DNA of 42,486 nucleotides from Nitrospiria bacterium (GTDB lineage: Bacteria; Nitrospirota; RBG-16-64-22), in NCBI GenBank assembly GCA_919903025.1, contig CAKKSE010000035.1, positions 1 to 42,486 of the forward strand. The letters run 5' to 3'. Under the pieces are notes generated by a model that was not told the origin of the DNA, searched no databases, and saw nothing but the letters and a program-made list of their open reading frames with translations. Within the stretch, counting starts at the first letter, position 1, and the number at the start of each line of letters is the position of its first letter. A program made the translations under genes and the position numbers. Positions 6,590-15,115 of this stretch are shown one piece after another.

Positions 6590-6634
6590 TTGACGCGGAC
6601 GGAGCCGACCTGGTAATATTGTATTACGTAATAC
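6590..6634 (+). promoter_or_regulatory. mazEF promoter and palindromic operator
   Basis: TTGACG (6590-6595), an 18-bp spacer and TAATAT (6614-6619) make a good promoter. Overlapping and following the -10 box is the perfect 14-bp palindrome GTATTACGTAATAC (6621-6634). A second interleaved inverted repeat, TAATA-TTG-TATTA, starts at 6614. This is the expected position for autorepression by the AbrB-type antitoxin encoded 21 bp downstream. Confidence 0.65.
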
Positions 6635-6654
6635 GAGAACCTGCGGAGGCTCCC

Positions 6655-6900
6655 ATGTCCACCCTGACCGTCACCAAGCTTACATCCAAGTGCCAGACGA
6701 CCGTTCCCGAGAAGATCCGGAAAGTCCTGGGCCTTGGCCCCGGAGATTCCGTGACCTTCGTGGTCGTCTCGGAGAAGGAAGGCAAGGTCCTCGTCCGGAA
6801 GGCCACGCCGATCGACCTCGAATTCGCCCGGGCGCTCGAGGGAACGCTTGCGGCCGAATGGCTCTCGAAAAACGACGACCAGGCGTACCGTGACCTTTGA
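6655..6900 (+). CDS. MazE/AbrB-family antitoxin
   Basis: An 81-residue protein with the swapped-hairpin DNA-binding fold of AbrB/MazE: TVTKLTSKCQTTVPEKIRKV, then LGLGPGDSVTFVV. The acidic C-terminal tail (WLSKNDDQAYRDL) would bind the toxin. The ATG at 6655 has GGAGG 6 nt upstream and lies just past the operator. An in-frame start at 6619 would fall inside the -10 box and is rejected. It overlaps mazF by 11 bp, so the two are translationally coupled. Confidence 0.88.
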   Translation: MSTLTVTKLTSKCQTTVPEKIRKVLGLGPGDSVTFVVVSEKEGKVLVRKATPIDLEFARALEGTLAAEWLSKNDDQAYRDL

Positions 6901-7237
6901 AGCGTTCGACGTGGTCGCGGTCCCCTTTCCCTTCGTGGACCGGAAGGCGCAGAAGCGCCGGCCGGCGCTCGTCCTGTCCCGGAGCGAATCGCTGGGAAAA
7001 GTCGGGCACTCCGTTCTCGCCATGATCACCTCTCGCAAGAACGCTCCTTGGCCCCTCGACGTGCCGATCTCCGGCGAAGCCGAGGCCGGCCTCGCGGCTC
7101 CCTCCGTTGTCCGAATGAAGATCTTTACGCTCGACAACCGCCTTATCCTGAAGAAACTGGGCCGTCTCTCCAGGCCCGACCGAATCGCCGTCCAGTCCGC
7201 GCTCGGCCGGCTCCTTGTCCTTAAGGAACCCGGCTGA
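6890..7237 (+). CDS. MazF/PemK-family endoribonuclease toxin
   Basis: A 115-residue protein starting at a GTG inside the antitoxin gene. The family features are the N-terminal FDVVAVPFPFVDRKAQKRRPALVLS (split here by the loop that binds RNA), VLAMITSRKN with the conserved Ser/Thr, and the C-terminal LAAPSVVRMKIFTLDNRLI region followed by the final helix. MazF toxins cleave mRNA at short specific sequences. The protein looks complete and uninterrupted, unlike the HEPN genes on either side. Confidence 0.88.
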   Translation: MTFEAFDVVAVPFPFVDRKAQKRRPALVLSRSESLGKVGHSVLAMITSRKNAPWPLDVPISGEAEAGLAAPSVVRMKIFTLDNRLILKKLGRLSRPDRIAVQSALGRLLVLKEPG

Positions 7238-7278
7238 TCCTGGCACCCCGCCACATCCGCAACCACCACGAGTATCGA

Positions 7279-7581
7279 TCAGAGATCTGTGTCGGGTCTA
7301 TTTCGATGAAGCTCCGTCCACTCGCTGAGCGGTACGAACTCGGGCTCTTTCGCGCTGTCCTTCCAATGCCACCACCCTCCCGCCTCTTCCGCGAGCCATG
7401 ACAGGACATCGATGTCGGGCAGGTTCGCTCGCTCCGAATCTGAGGCGGGCTCGGCGCCGCTCCGACGGCGCAACACCCAATCCCACAACGTAAATTCGAG
7501 CCCGGTGAGCCAGCCGGCGCACCAGTTCTCCTCGGAGAGGTGCCGCAAATAGACCAAGAGCGCACGCTGTGACGCTTGCAT
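7279..7581 (-). CDS. Hypothetical tryptophan-rich 100-residue protein
   Basis: I do not recognise a named family. The 100-residue product begins MQASQRALLVYLRHLSEENW and continues with GWLTGLEFTLWDWVL. After a variable stretch it has LSWLAEEAGGWWHW and ends with FVPLSEWTELH. Seven tryptophans in 100 residues and an amphipathic N-terminal helix suggest a folded soluble protein. A GAGGGG ribosome-binding site precedes the ATG. It starts 14 bp after the stop of the frameshifted HEPN gene and may be its operon partner. Coding character (regular hydrophobic pattern, ribosome-binding site, tight spacing) makes a real gene likely. Confidence 0.65.
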   Translation of the reverse strand: MQASQRALLVYLRHLSEENWCAGWLTGLEFTLWDWVLRRRSGAEPASDSERANLPDIDVLSWLAEEAGGWWHWKDSAKEPEFVPLSEWTELHRNRPDTDL

Positions 7582-7594
7582 TCGATCCCCTCGG

Positions 7595-8132
7595 TCAGCG
7601 AGGCCCCGCTCCGAATACTCCGACGGTCTTCCCGCCGTAGACGATCGTGAACCCGCGGAGCGGTTCGAGATCGGGAACCTCCTCCAGCCTCCGAAACATC
7701 CCCAGAACTTGGTCCTCGCCGAACGCCCGGTGCCGGCGGATCTCGATGCGGCCTTTGTAGACAACGACGGCCACCTTGGCGAGGAGATCGGATGCCGCCT
7801 TCCGGTCCGTCTTTCTCGCAAGGGCCATGATCTCCGGCGGATAGCGGCTCTGTAAATAGTACAACGACAACCGCTCCAGGAAACGCTTTTTCTTCGGCCG
7901 AGAGCCCCATTTCGGCCACTCCTTCCAGGCGCAACAGATCGTGAATCCTGGGAGGGAATACCCCCCTTCGCGCGATGACGCAGGCTTTCAGGAGCTTCTC
8001 GAGAGATTGCTGGCACATAAAGAGCACGTAAAGATAGCGGCGTGCTCCGAGCATCGCTTGGGCGGTTGCCAAGTCATAGCGGGACGCTTCAATCCACGCG
8101 CGGGCGTCTTTGACCGGGACACCTGTCATCAT
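7595..8132 (-). pseudogene. HEPN-domain protein with a +1 frameshift
   Basis: The N-terminal part reads PVKDARAWIEASRYDLATAQ, then RYLYVLFMCQQSLEKLLKAC and FPPRIHDLLRL, a standard HEPN-domain helix set. The frame is lost after LSAEEKAF. It resumes one base further on as LERLSLYYLQSRYPPEI, the expected continuation with the YLQSRYP motif. Removing one C at about 7879-7880 restores the gene. The restored C-terminus is longer than in minimal HEPN proteins by about 55 unrecognised residues. The start is at one of two adjacent ATGs (8132 or 8129). No nucleotidyltransferase partner is visible. A sequencing error is the main alternative to a true pseudogene. Confidence 0.75.
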
Positions 8133-8305
8133 GCACCCGCTTGTTCTGAGGTTGGACAAACCCGAGCCGGGCGGTTCTTGGTTCGGGCCGTCAGCCCGCC
8201 TCGATTTCGATTCTATACTGCAACGACCTGCTCCACAAGATCATCCGTTCGCGATGTGTCCGGGAAGCGCATCATTCGATGTTGCAGGCCGGGATTCTGC
8301 GGATT

Positions 8306-8319
8306 CCGGGACGTCCCGG
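8306..8319. repeat. 14-bp palindrome in the HEPN/mutS spacer
   Basis: CCGGGACGTCCCGG is a perfect inverted repeat in the 241-bp spacer downstream of mutS. There is no T-run on either side, so it is not a typical intrinsic terminator. The rest of 8133-8373 contains nothing I can assign. Confidence 0.4.
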
Positions 8320-8373
8320 CTTATGCCGCGTGTTCCCCTTAACGGGTCTTGTTCAGAGTCTCTGTCCACTCGG

Positions 8374-11007
8374 TTATCCTCCACTCCTCCACTTGTGGAG
8401 CAGATTCAGCGCCTCGATCGGGGTCAGGCGTTCCAGGTCCAGGCTGTCGAGCTCACGGGCGATCCGGTCTTCCTTTTCGCCGAACAGGTTGAGCTGGGGC
8501 GGGCCGGAGGGTTGTCCCGTCCCTTCGGCGCGGCGCGCGAGGCGCGGCTCGCCGTTCGACGTGATCGCTGAGGCTTCGAGGTTGGCCAGGATCTCCCGCG
8601 CCCGGGCGATGACGGGTTCCGGCAGGCCCGCGAGCCGCCCGACGTGGATCCCGTAGCTCTTGTCGGCGCCCCCTTCCTCGATCTTGTGCAGGAAAACGAT
8701 CTGGTCCCCCCATTCGCGGACGGAGACCCGGTGATTGAGGACGCCCTCGCAGGTGAGCGGAAGTTCCGTAAGCTCGTGATAGTGCGTGGCGAAGAGCGTG
8801 CGGGCGCGGAGGCGTCCCGCAAGGTCCTCGGCCACGGCCCAGGCGATCCCCACGCCGTCGAACGTCGACGTGCCCCGGCCGATCTCGTCGAGGATGACCA
8901 GACTCCGATCGGTGGCCTGACGGAGGACCTGTGCCGTCTCGGCCATCTCGACCATGAAGGTGCTCTGGCCGCGCGAGATGTAGTCAGTCGCGCCGATCCG
9001 GGTGAAGATGCGGTCAACGACGCCGATCCGCGCGGCGGCGGCGGGGACGGGCGCTCCCGCCTGGGCCAGGACGACGATCAGGGCGACCTGCCGCATGTAG
9101 GTCGACTTCCCGGCCATGTTAGGCCCCGTGATGACGTGGATCGGCGCTTGGGGCGCGAGGCGCGTGTCGTTCGGCACGAACCGGTCGGATCCGAGCGCCT
9201 CGACGACCGGGTGACGGCCGTCCTGGATCTCGATCTCGCGCGAGTCGTCGACCGTCGGAAGGACGTAATTCCGCCGGACACCGGTCTCCGCCAGAGCGGA
9301 GAGGCAGTCGAGACCGGCCACGGCGCGGGCCGTTCGCTGGATCCGGGCGGCTGACTGCGTGACGGCGGCGCAGAGCCCCTGGAACAGATCGTACTCGCGG
9401 AGAGCGATCTTTTCGTCGGCCCCGACGACCTGCTCTTCGAACTCCTTCAGTTCCGGGGTCGTGAATCGTTCCGCGCCGACGAGCGTCTGCTTCCGCATGT
9501 AGTCGCTCGGAACGCGTTCCTGCTGGGCCTTCGTCACCTCGATATAGTAGCCGAACACGCGGTTGTACCGGACCTTGAGCGAAGGGATCCCCGTCCGTTC
9601 CCGCTCCCGCCTCTCGATCTCGGCGATCATCCCCCGCCCCGCTCGGCCGATCTCCCGAAGAGCGTCGAGCGCCGCGTCCCAGCCGGGCCGGATCATCCCT
9701 CCCTCGCGGACAGTCGCGGGTGGGTCGTCAATCAGGGCGCGGGAGAGCAGGTCCGCCAGGTCGGGGATCGCATCAAGGCTCTCGCCGAAGGGGTCGAGCG
9801 GACCGGGTCCCGCCGTCTCCAAAACAGCGATCAGTCTCGGGACGGCCGCCATTGAGGCGCGGAGCGCCGCCAGATCCCGCGCGCCGGCCGTGCCCATCGT
9901 CACGCGGGCCAGCAGGCGTTCGAGATCGAGGACCTCCGGCAGAACGCCTCGAATGCCCTGCCTGATCCCCCCCTCCTCCATGAAGGTCCGAACGCCGGCC
10001 TGACGCTCGCGGATCGCGGCGACGTCGGTCAGCGGAGCGTGAAGCCATTCACGGATGAGCCGGGCGCCCATGGCGGTCCTCGTCTCGTCCATGACCGAAA
10101 GGAGCGATCCCCGGGGCGAGCCGTCATACAGGGACCGCGATATTTCAAGGGTCCGGATGGCGTTCGCGTCGAGGACGGGAACGGAATCCCGAACGAACCG
10201 GATCTCGCGGACATGGCTCAGCTCCCGCATCTGGGTCTCGCGGGCGTAGGAGACGGCCGCCGAAGCCGCCCCGACGGAGAGATCGTGTCCGGCCAGACCA
10301 AACGGTTCGAGCGTCGCCACGCCGAACTGGTCCTTCAGGCGGGACTCCCCCGTCGCCGAATCGAACCGGGCCGCCGGCCAGCGCGTGATCGTCGCCCCCC
10401 ATTCGGCCGCGGCCGCGGCGACGGCCGGGTCCGGCTCCCCCCTGTCCGGGACCAGGACTTCGGCCGGCCTGTGCCGATCGAGGAACAGAATCCCCTCCCG
10501 AACGCTTTCCTGCTCAGCCGCGAGAAGACGCCCCGTCGACAGATCGAGAAGGGCCAGGCCCGCGCGGCCGCCGCGGTCGAGGAAGGCGGCCAGGCTCCTC
10601 GATTCCCGCGCGTCGAGGAGGGCGGGATCGAGGGCCGTTCCCGGCGTGACGACGCGCACGACCTCGCGGCGGACGATCCCCTTCGCCTGCCGGGGGTCCT
10701 CGACTTGGTCGCAGACGGCCACGCGGTAACCCCGGTTGACCAGCTTGGCGAGGTACGCTTCGGCCGCGACGACAGGGACGCCGCACAAGGGAACGGCGTC
10801 CGGGCGTCCCTTGTTCCGGGACGTGAGGGCGATTTCTAGGACGCCCGACGCCGTCACGGCGTCCTCGAAGAACATCTCATAGAAGTCGCCCATCCGGAAG
10901 AAGAGGATGGCGTCCGGGTGCGCCTTCTTGATCTCTTGGTATTGCCGCATGGCCGGCGTCAGGCCGGCGCGGCCGTTAGCCGGGGAACCGGGGACGGAGC
11001 TTCTCAT
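8374..11007 (-). CDS. mutS: DNA mismatch repair protein MutS
   Basis: Recognises mismatches and small loops and recruits MutL. The 877-residue length is typical. The mismatch-wedge motif appears as FFRMGDFYEMFFEDA at about residue 40. The ATPase domain has the Walker A GPNMAGKSTYMRQ at about residue 625, the Walker B ILDEIGRGTSTFDG and the conserved ATHYHEL. The ATG at 11007 overlaps the HIT gene by 32 bp and keeps the family motif LTPAMRQYQEIK, which lies upstream of the next ATG (10950), so I favour the longer form. No mutL is visible in the window. Confidence 0.97.
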   Translation of the reverse strand: MRSSVPGSPANGRAGLTPAMRQYQEIKKAHPDAILFFRMGDFYEMFFEDAVTASGVLEIALTSRNKGRPDAVPLCGVPVVAAEAYLAKLVNRGYRVAVCDQVEDPRQAKGIVRREVVRVVTPGTALDPALLDARESRSLAAFLDRGGRAGLALLDLSTGRLLAAEQESVREGILFLDRHRPAEVLVPDRGEPDPAVAAAAAEWGATITRWPAARFDSATGESRLKDQFGVATLEPFGLAGHDLSVGAASAAVSYARETQMRELSHVREIRFVRDSVPVLDANAIRTLEISRSLYDGSPRGSLLSVMDETRTAMGARLIREWLHAPLTDVAAIRERQAGVRTFMEEGGIRQGIRGVLPEVLDLERLLARVTMGTAGARDLAALRASMAAVPRLIAVLETAGPGPLDPFGESLDAIPDLADLLSRALIDDPPATVREGGMIRPGWDAALDALREIGRAGRGMIAEIERRERERTGIPSLKVRYNRVFGYYIEVTKAQQERVPSDYMRKQTLVGAERFTTPELKEFEEQVVGADEKIALREYDLFQGLCAAVTQSAARIQRTARAVAGLDCLSALAETGVRRNYVLPTVDDSREIEIQDGRHPVVEALGSDRFVPNDTRLAPQAPIHVITGPNMAGKSTYMRQVALIVVLAQAGAPVPAAAARIGVVDRIFTRIGATDYISRGQSTFMVEMAETAQVLRQATDRSLVILDEIGRGTSTFDGVGIAWAVAEDLAGRLRARTLFATHYHELTELPLTCEGVLNHRVSVREWGDQIVFLHKIEEGGADKSYGIHVGRLAGLPEPVIARAREILANLEASAITSNGEPRLARRAEGTGQPSGPPQLNLFGEKEDRIARELDSLDLERLTPIEALNLLHKWRSGG

Positions 11008-11458
11008 ACGTGGAGTCGAGGTGGTCGGGAATGACCTTGGTCTCGCCCAAGATCGGCATCAAATCGGTGTCCCCCCTCCAGCGGGGAACGATGTGGATGT
11101 GGAGATGCTGGCCGATTCCCGCGCCGGCGTCGCGGCCGAGGTTCATTCCGATATTGAAGCCGTCCGGCTTGTAGACGGCGCGCAGGGCGGCGACCGAGCG
11201 GCGAACGGTGACCCAGAGATCGGCGAGGACCTCCGGAGGGAGCGTCTCGAACGATTCCTCGTGGAGGAACGGGACGACCATGAGGTGGCCGTTCGTATAA
11301 GGATAGATGTTCATGATGACGTACGACTGGGCGGACCGGTGCAGGATGCGGGCGGCCCGGTCGTCCCCGCACCGCGGGGATTCGCAGAAAACGCACCCTT
11401 CGCCGCGAGGCACGCCCACATAGGCCATCCGCCACGGCGCCCAGATTCGTTCCATCAT
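10976..11458 (-). CDS. HIT-family hydrolase/phosphorylase (Ap4A phosphorylase-like)
   Basis: A 160-residue histidine-triad protein. It begins ERIWAPWRMAYV, the characteristic opening of the bacterial Ap4A-phosphorylase-like HIT subgroup. A Cys pair (CVFCESP) follows. The triad is QHLHIHIVPRW at about residue 118. Substrates in the subgroup are dinucleoside polyphosphates or related nucleotides; the exact substrate cannot be told from sequence. It is distinct from the smaller HinT-like gene at 29845-30189. It overlaps mutS by 32 bp and is probably cotranscribed with it. Confidence 0.9.
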   Translation of the reverse strand: MMERIWAPWRMAYVGVPRGEGCVFCESPRCGDDRAARILHRSAQSYVIMNIYPYTNGHLMVVPFLHEESFETLPPEVLADLWVTVRRSVAALRAVYKPDGFNIGMNLGRDAGAGIGQHLHIHIVPRWRGDTDLMPILGETKVIPDHLDSTYEKLRPRFPG

Positions 11459-11480
11459 CCCTCCCGTGGATTTCGGGGGT

Positions 11481-11542
11481 AAGGATTAAGGGGTATGGAT
11501 TAATAAGTTCCCTTCCTCCCCCTACCCCCTAATCCCTAATCC
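11481..11542. repeat. Paired heptamer arrays in the HIT/cyclase spacer
   Basis: Two short arrays with a 7-bp period face each other. The left arm (11481-11508) is AAGGATT AAGGGGT ATGGATT with a degenerate fourth unit. The right arm (11515-11542) is CCTCCCC CTACCCC CTAATCC CTAATCC. The arms are roughly reverse complementary: GGATTAAGGGGTA pairs with TACCCCCTAATCC at 12 of 13 positions, so the spacer can fold into a hairpin downstream of the cyclase stop codon. Confidence 0.75.
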
Positions 11543-11549
11543 CGCTCTC

Positions 11550-13436
11550 TTAGAATAGGACGCTGTAGACCGAAACGGTTTTGTCCACGCCTTCGAGGAC
11601 CACGTCCCCGACAAATTCGAGGACGATGCGCTGTCCGAGGACCTCATCGGCGAACGACAGGTGGCGCGCTTCCTCGCCTCCGGCGTCGCTCGCGACGACC
11701 CTGCGGATCTCTTCGACCGTGTCCAGGCTCACGACGATTCCGACGTTGAACAACTGCCCCCGGCCGTCCACCGAGACGCCCGAGACCATCCGCCGCGTGA
11801 GGAAGCGTTGCGAAACGAACTGCTTGAACCCCTCGGCCTCCCGGGGCCCCCCCAGGCTCTCGGCGAGCGAATGGATCATCGTCCGGAACTCGTCCGACTC
11901 CCCCGCGGGCGCGGCGGGTTGTTTCGGAGACGAGAGCCGCCCGGCGAGATTCACGTTTCGCCCGATCACCGTCCGGTGAACCTGCCCCTGACACCCCATG
12001 AACTCGGCGACGAAGACCCGGCCCGTGTGGAGGGCGATCCCCATCTTGAGGTCGGTCTTCCCCTGGCGGCGGAGCCCGTCGAGGTGGCGCTGCATCATCA
12101 CGGCCGTCCGGAGGCCCATGAGCGGGTCCTCGCGCCGCGGGATCGGGACGCCGAAGGTGATCATGACGCCGTCGCCGATGAACTTGTCGATGCGTCCCCC
12201 GAAACGCATCACGATCTCGGCGATCGGGTCGAAGATTCGATAGAGCGATTCGGTCAGCTCTTTCTCGGAGAACCCCTTTTCGGAGAGGCGCGTGAATCCG
12301 CGGACGTCGGCGAAGAGGATCGTCGCCGCGCGGGCGTTGTTCACCACCTGTTCGGCCTCTCCGAATCGGAACAGCCGTCCCTGGCTGAAGAGGATTTCTT
12401 CCTCGGACGCCGCCGCCTCCGTCGTGAGGAGGTGGACCCTGTGCTGGAGGACCTCGAGGATCTCCGTCCGCCGGACGCCGTCCAGGAGGGCCTTGTACCG
12501 GTCCAGAAGGACGGTCCACCCATTCAGGCGCCCGGCCGCCTCGACCAGGACCGGCCTGGACCGCAGGGAGCCGGCCACCGCGTCGATGTCGGTCAGGAGA
12601 TAGTCGACGAAGGGCCGGCAGAAGAGGGCCTTGAGCTGCGCCTTCTTTTCGGAGAGATGCTCCACGGGGATGAAGGGAAGGAAGGTTCGGAGCGCTCCGA
12701 GGACTCCCCCCTCACGGGATTCGACGGCGCGGAGGAGGCGCGTTTTCAGGATGTGGAACACCTCCGTGAAGACACGGTGCGAGAAGGGATAGCGGGGATT
12801 GTGACCGGCGAGAACGACGGAGAGGTTGATCTTGTGGATGGCCGTCTCCGTGATCGGGAACTGGTCGGAGACGATCGACTCGATCAACTGCCATCGGAAC
12901 GCGGGGCCGAATTGAATGCGGACCTTGTCCGGCTCGGCTTCGGTGAGGGCCCGAAGGGCACGCGACTGGGCGGCCTGCAGGGCGCCGGCCAGGATAATCT
13001 CCACGCGATAGCGGAGAAAGACTTTCCGTCCCCGTCCCGTGAAGAACTCGTTGACCAGCACGGCCAGATACTTGGCGAAGGCCAGCCAGAAAAGGTTGAC
13101 CAGCCCGTTCCGCCGTTCATGCGGCATCGTCCGGACCAGGACGTCGCGAAGCGTCGCGATGAATTCGTTTTCCGCGGAGGCGCCCGATTCCACGTAGGCC
13201 AGGGGCGCGCCCTCGTCGTGCCCCTCGATGAGCCGATAAGCGTGATCCAGGAACGCCGAGGTGCGGCTCAGCAGATCCAGCGGAAGCCGGACGTGAAGCG
13301 ATTCGGCCCCGCCGCGCAGGGCCTCCTCCTCTGGAAGGACGGGAAGCGCGCTTCCGAACAGCGTCGCCACCTCGTCCTCGGTCCCTTGCGTGAAGGTGAG
13401 GTGCCGGCAGACCTCGGGCGGAAAGTAGGTTCTCAT
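11550..13436 (-). CDS. Class III adenylate/guanylate cyclase with unrecognised N-terminal domain
   Basis: The C-terminal cyclase domain (about residues 371-505 of 628) has LFADVRGFT with the first metal-binding Asp, DKFIGDGVMITFG with the second Asp and the substrate-contacting Lys, and TVIGRNVNLAGRL with the conserved Asn and Arg. It should be catalytically active. The residue at the purine-selecting position is Thr, so cAMP versus cGMP cannot be settled. The first 370 residues show no transmembrane segment, GAF, PAS or HAMP pattern that I recognise; they look mostly helical. About 120 residues follow the catalytic domain. The ATG overlaps the stop of the upstream uracil-DNA glycosylase gene (ATGA), making it the last gene of the pdxJ-to-cyclase operon. 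Confidence 0.88.
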   Translation of the reverse strand: MRTYFPPEVCRHLTFTQGTEDEVATLFGSALPVLPEEEALRGGAESLHVRLPLDLLSRTSAFLDHAYRLIEGHDEGAPLAYVESGASAENEFIATLRDVLVRTMPHERRNGLVNLFWLAFAKYLAVLVNEFFTGRGRKVFLRYRVEIILAGALQAAQSRALRALTEAEPDKVRIQFGPAFRWQLIESIVSDQFPITETAIHKINLSVVLAGHNPRYPFSHRVFTEVFHILKTRLLRAVESREGGVLGALRTFLPFIPVEHLSEKKAQLKALFCRPFVDYLLTDIDAVAGSLRSRPVLVEAAGRLNGWTVLLDRYKALLDGVRRTEILEVLQHRVHLLTTEAAASEEEILFSQGRLFRFGEAEQVVNNARAATILFADVRGFTRLSEKGFSEKELTESLYRIFDPIAEIVMRFGGRIDKFIGDGVMITFGVPIPRREDPLMGLRTAVMMQRHLDGLRRQGKTDLKMGIALHTGRVFVAEFMGCQGQVHRTVIGRNVNLAGRLSSPKQPAAPAGESDEFRTMIHSLAESLGGPREAEGFKQFVSQRFLTRRMVSGVSVDGRGQLFNVGIVVSLDTVEEIRRVVASDAGGEEARHLSFADEVLGQRIVLEFVGDVVLEGVDKTVSVYSVLF

Positions 13437-14128
13437 GCGGGCTCGCGGCCGCCCAGGAGGGCCATGACCTTTTGCACGTCCTCCCAGACCTGCTTCTTCT
13501 CGTTCGGATTCCTGAGCAGATAGGCCGGGTGGTACGTGGGCATGAGCGGAATTCCCTGATACGGATGGAACCGCCCCCGAAGCCGCGAGATCTTTTCGTC
13601 CGTGCCGAGGAGGGTCTGGGCCGAGAACGTCCCGAGAGCCACGATCGCGCGGGGGGAAATGATCTCCACCTGGGCCCGCAGGAACCCGGAGCACGCGCCA
13701 ATCTCCGACTGAAGCGGGTTCCGGTTTTCCGGGGGTCGGCACTTGATGATGTTGGCGATGTAGACCCTTTCGCGCCCGAGGCCCATCGCCTCGATGATCT
13801 TCGTGAGGAGCTGGCCAGCTCTTCCCACGAACGGCTCGCCCTGCCGGTCTTCGTCGGATCCAGGCGCTTCTCCCACGAACATGACCTCCGCTTCCGGATC
13901 TCCCACGCCGAAGACGAGGTGGGTCCGCCCCGTCCAGAGGCCGCATCGCCGGCAGTCGCCGATCTCTTCGCGAAGGGCCGCGAGCCGCGCGGCTTTCCCC
14001 GACCCGGTCTTTGCGGGCGTCCGCCGAGTCGAGATCCGCCTCGGGACGAGGACCTCCTCCACCCCCCAGGCCCGCAGGTTCTCGATGGCAGTCCGGGCGT
14101 CGGACCGGGGATCGCGTGCCGGCGTCAC
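13433..14128 (-). CDS. Family 4 uracil-DNA glycosylase (Fe-S)
   Basis: Removes uracil from DNA. The core has motif [21 protein letters not shown] and motif [13 protein letters not shown]. Four cysteines fit the [4Fe-4S] cluster of family 4: CRRC near residue 62, then KCRPP and GACSGF. The GTG at 14128 overlaps the nadK stop (GTGA). The 231-residue protein has an about 45-residue N-terminal extension before the cluster, common in bacterial members annotated as phage-polymerase-related. Translational coupling to nadK and the cyclase is evident. Confidence 0.92.
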   Translation of the reverse strand: MTPARDPRSDARTAIENLRAWGVEEVLVPRRISTRRTPAKTGSGKAARLAALREEIGDCRRCGLWTGRTHLVFGVGDPEAEVMFVGEAPGSDEDRQGEPFVGRAGQLLTKIIEAMGLGRERVYIANIIKCRPPENRNPLQSEIGACSGFLRAQVEIISPRAIVALGTFSAQTLLGTDEKISRLRGRFHPYQGIPLMPTYHPAYLLRNPNEKKQVWEDVQKVMALLGGREPA

Positions 14129-15102
14129 CGTCTCACCCCGATCCGCCGCCCGCCCGACGGGTCTGGAGCGCGCGGGACGTCGCCCCAATGGAGCTTGCTC
14201 CGAAGGATGTCGAAATAGTTCCGGCGGGGGGACGACAGGAGACACGTTCGATGCTTGGACCGTTCGAGGACGATCCGGTCGCCGGACTTGAGCCGGAGGC
14301 CGATCTGGCCGTCCAGGGTCAAGTAGACGTCGTCGTCCCCCGCCCGGATCCCGATCTCCACGCGGGCCCGGTCGGGGATCACGAGCGGCCGGTTCGTCAG
14401 GGCGTGCGGGCAGATCGGCGTCAGGATGAACGCCTCGATCGTGGGATAGACGATCGGCCCGCCGGCGGCGAGAGAGTAGGCCGTCGAACCCGTGGGAGTC
14501 GACACGATCAGGCCGTCGGCCTTGAAAGTCGTGACCGTCTTTCCGTTGACGACGGTCTCCATCTCGATGATCCGCGCGAGAGCGGCCTTGTTGATGACGA
14601 CGTCGTTCAAGACGTCGTGGACGGCGATAACTTTGCGGTTCCGAACGAGGCGGGCCGAGAGGAGGATGCGTTCCTCGATGAGGCATTTCCCCGCGAAGAC
14701 CTCTTCCAGCGTCGGAAAGAGATCGTCCGCGGGGGTCTCCGTGAGGAAGCCGAGAGATCCGAGGTTGACGCCCATGATCGGCGTCCGGTACGGGTTGACC
14801 AGACGTGCGACCGACAGAAGGGTGCCGTCCCCGCCCAGGACGATGACCATGTCCGCCCGGGCGGCGATCCGTTCGGGCGGCAAGCCGGGGCGCCCCAGCG
14901 CGGCCGCAATGTCGGCGTTGAGGAGCACCCGGCGGCGCCGGGCAGTCAGCCAAACCGCGATCTTTCCCGCGATGGCCGCGGCCTGGGGGTGCTTCTTCTT
15001 CGCGATGATTCCGATCGCGCGAAAATCGCCCACGGCCCGCCGGGTCCACGGGGAGCTTCCTGTCTTGGAGGCTTTCTTGGGCGTTGCCGGTTTCTTCAAC
15101 AA
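14125..15102 (-). CDS. nadK: NAD kinase
   Basis: Phosphorylates NAD to NADP. The conserved motifs are all present: [31 protein letters not shown] and [18 protein letters not shown]. The start is uncertain. A TTG at 15102 follows a GGGGG tract and lies 14 bp after the tsaE stop. A GTG at 15033 starts two residues before the usual first strand ([13 protein letters not shown]) and would give 302 residues. A longer frame to 15165 would overlap tsaE. The C-terminus ends with a GTGA overlap into the glycosylase gene. It sits with nnrD in a cluster concerned with NAD(P) metabolism. Confidence 0.94.
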   Translation of the reverse strand: MLKKPATPKKASKTGSSPWTRRAVGDFRAIGIIAKKKHPQAAAIAGKIAVWLTARRRRVLLNADIAAALGRPGLPPERIAARADMVIVLGGDGTLLSVARLVNPYRTPIMGVNLGSLGFLTETPADDLFPTLEEVFAGKCLIEERILLSARLVRNRKVIAVHDVLNDVVINKAALARIIEMETVVNGKTVTTFKADGLIVSTPTGSTAYSLAAGGPIVYPTIEAFILTPICPHALTNRPLVIPDRARVEIGIRAGDDDVYLTLDGQIGLRLKSGDRIVLERSKHRTCLLSSPRRNYFDILRSKLHWGDVPRAPDPSGGRRIGVRR

Positions 15103-15115
15103 AGGCCCCCGATCG

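Noticed and set aside
8306-8319. Terminator for mutS
   Set aside because: The palindrome is perfect but short and has no T-run on the minus strand; kept only as a repeat.
11661-13523. A 620-codon plus-strand frame opposite the cyclase gene
   Set aside because: Same reason: shadow of the cyclase reading frame, no domain, no ribosome-binding site.
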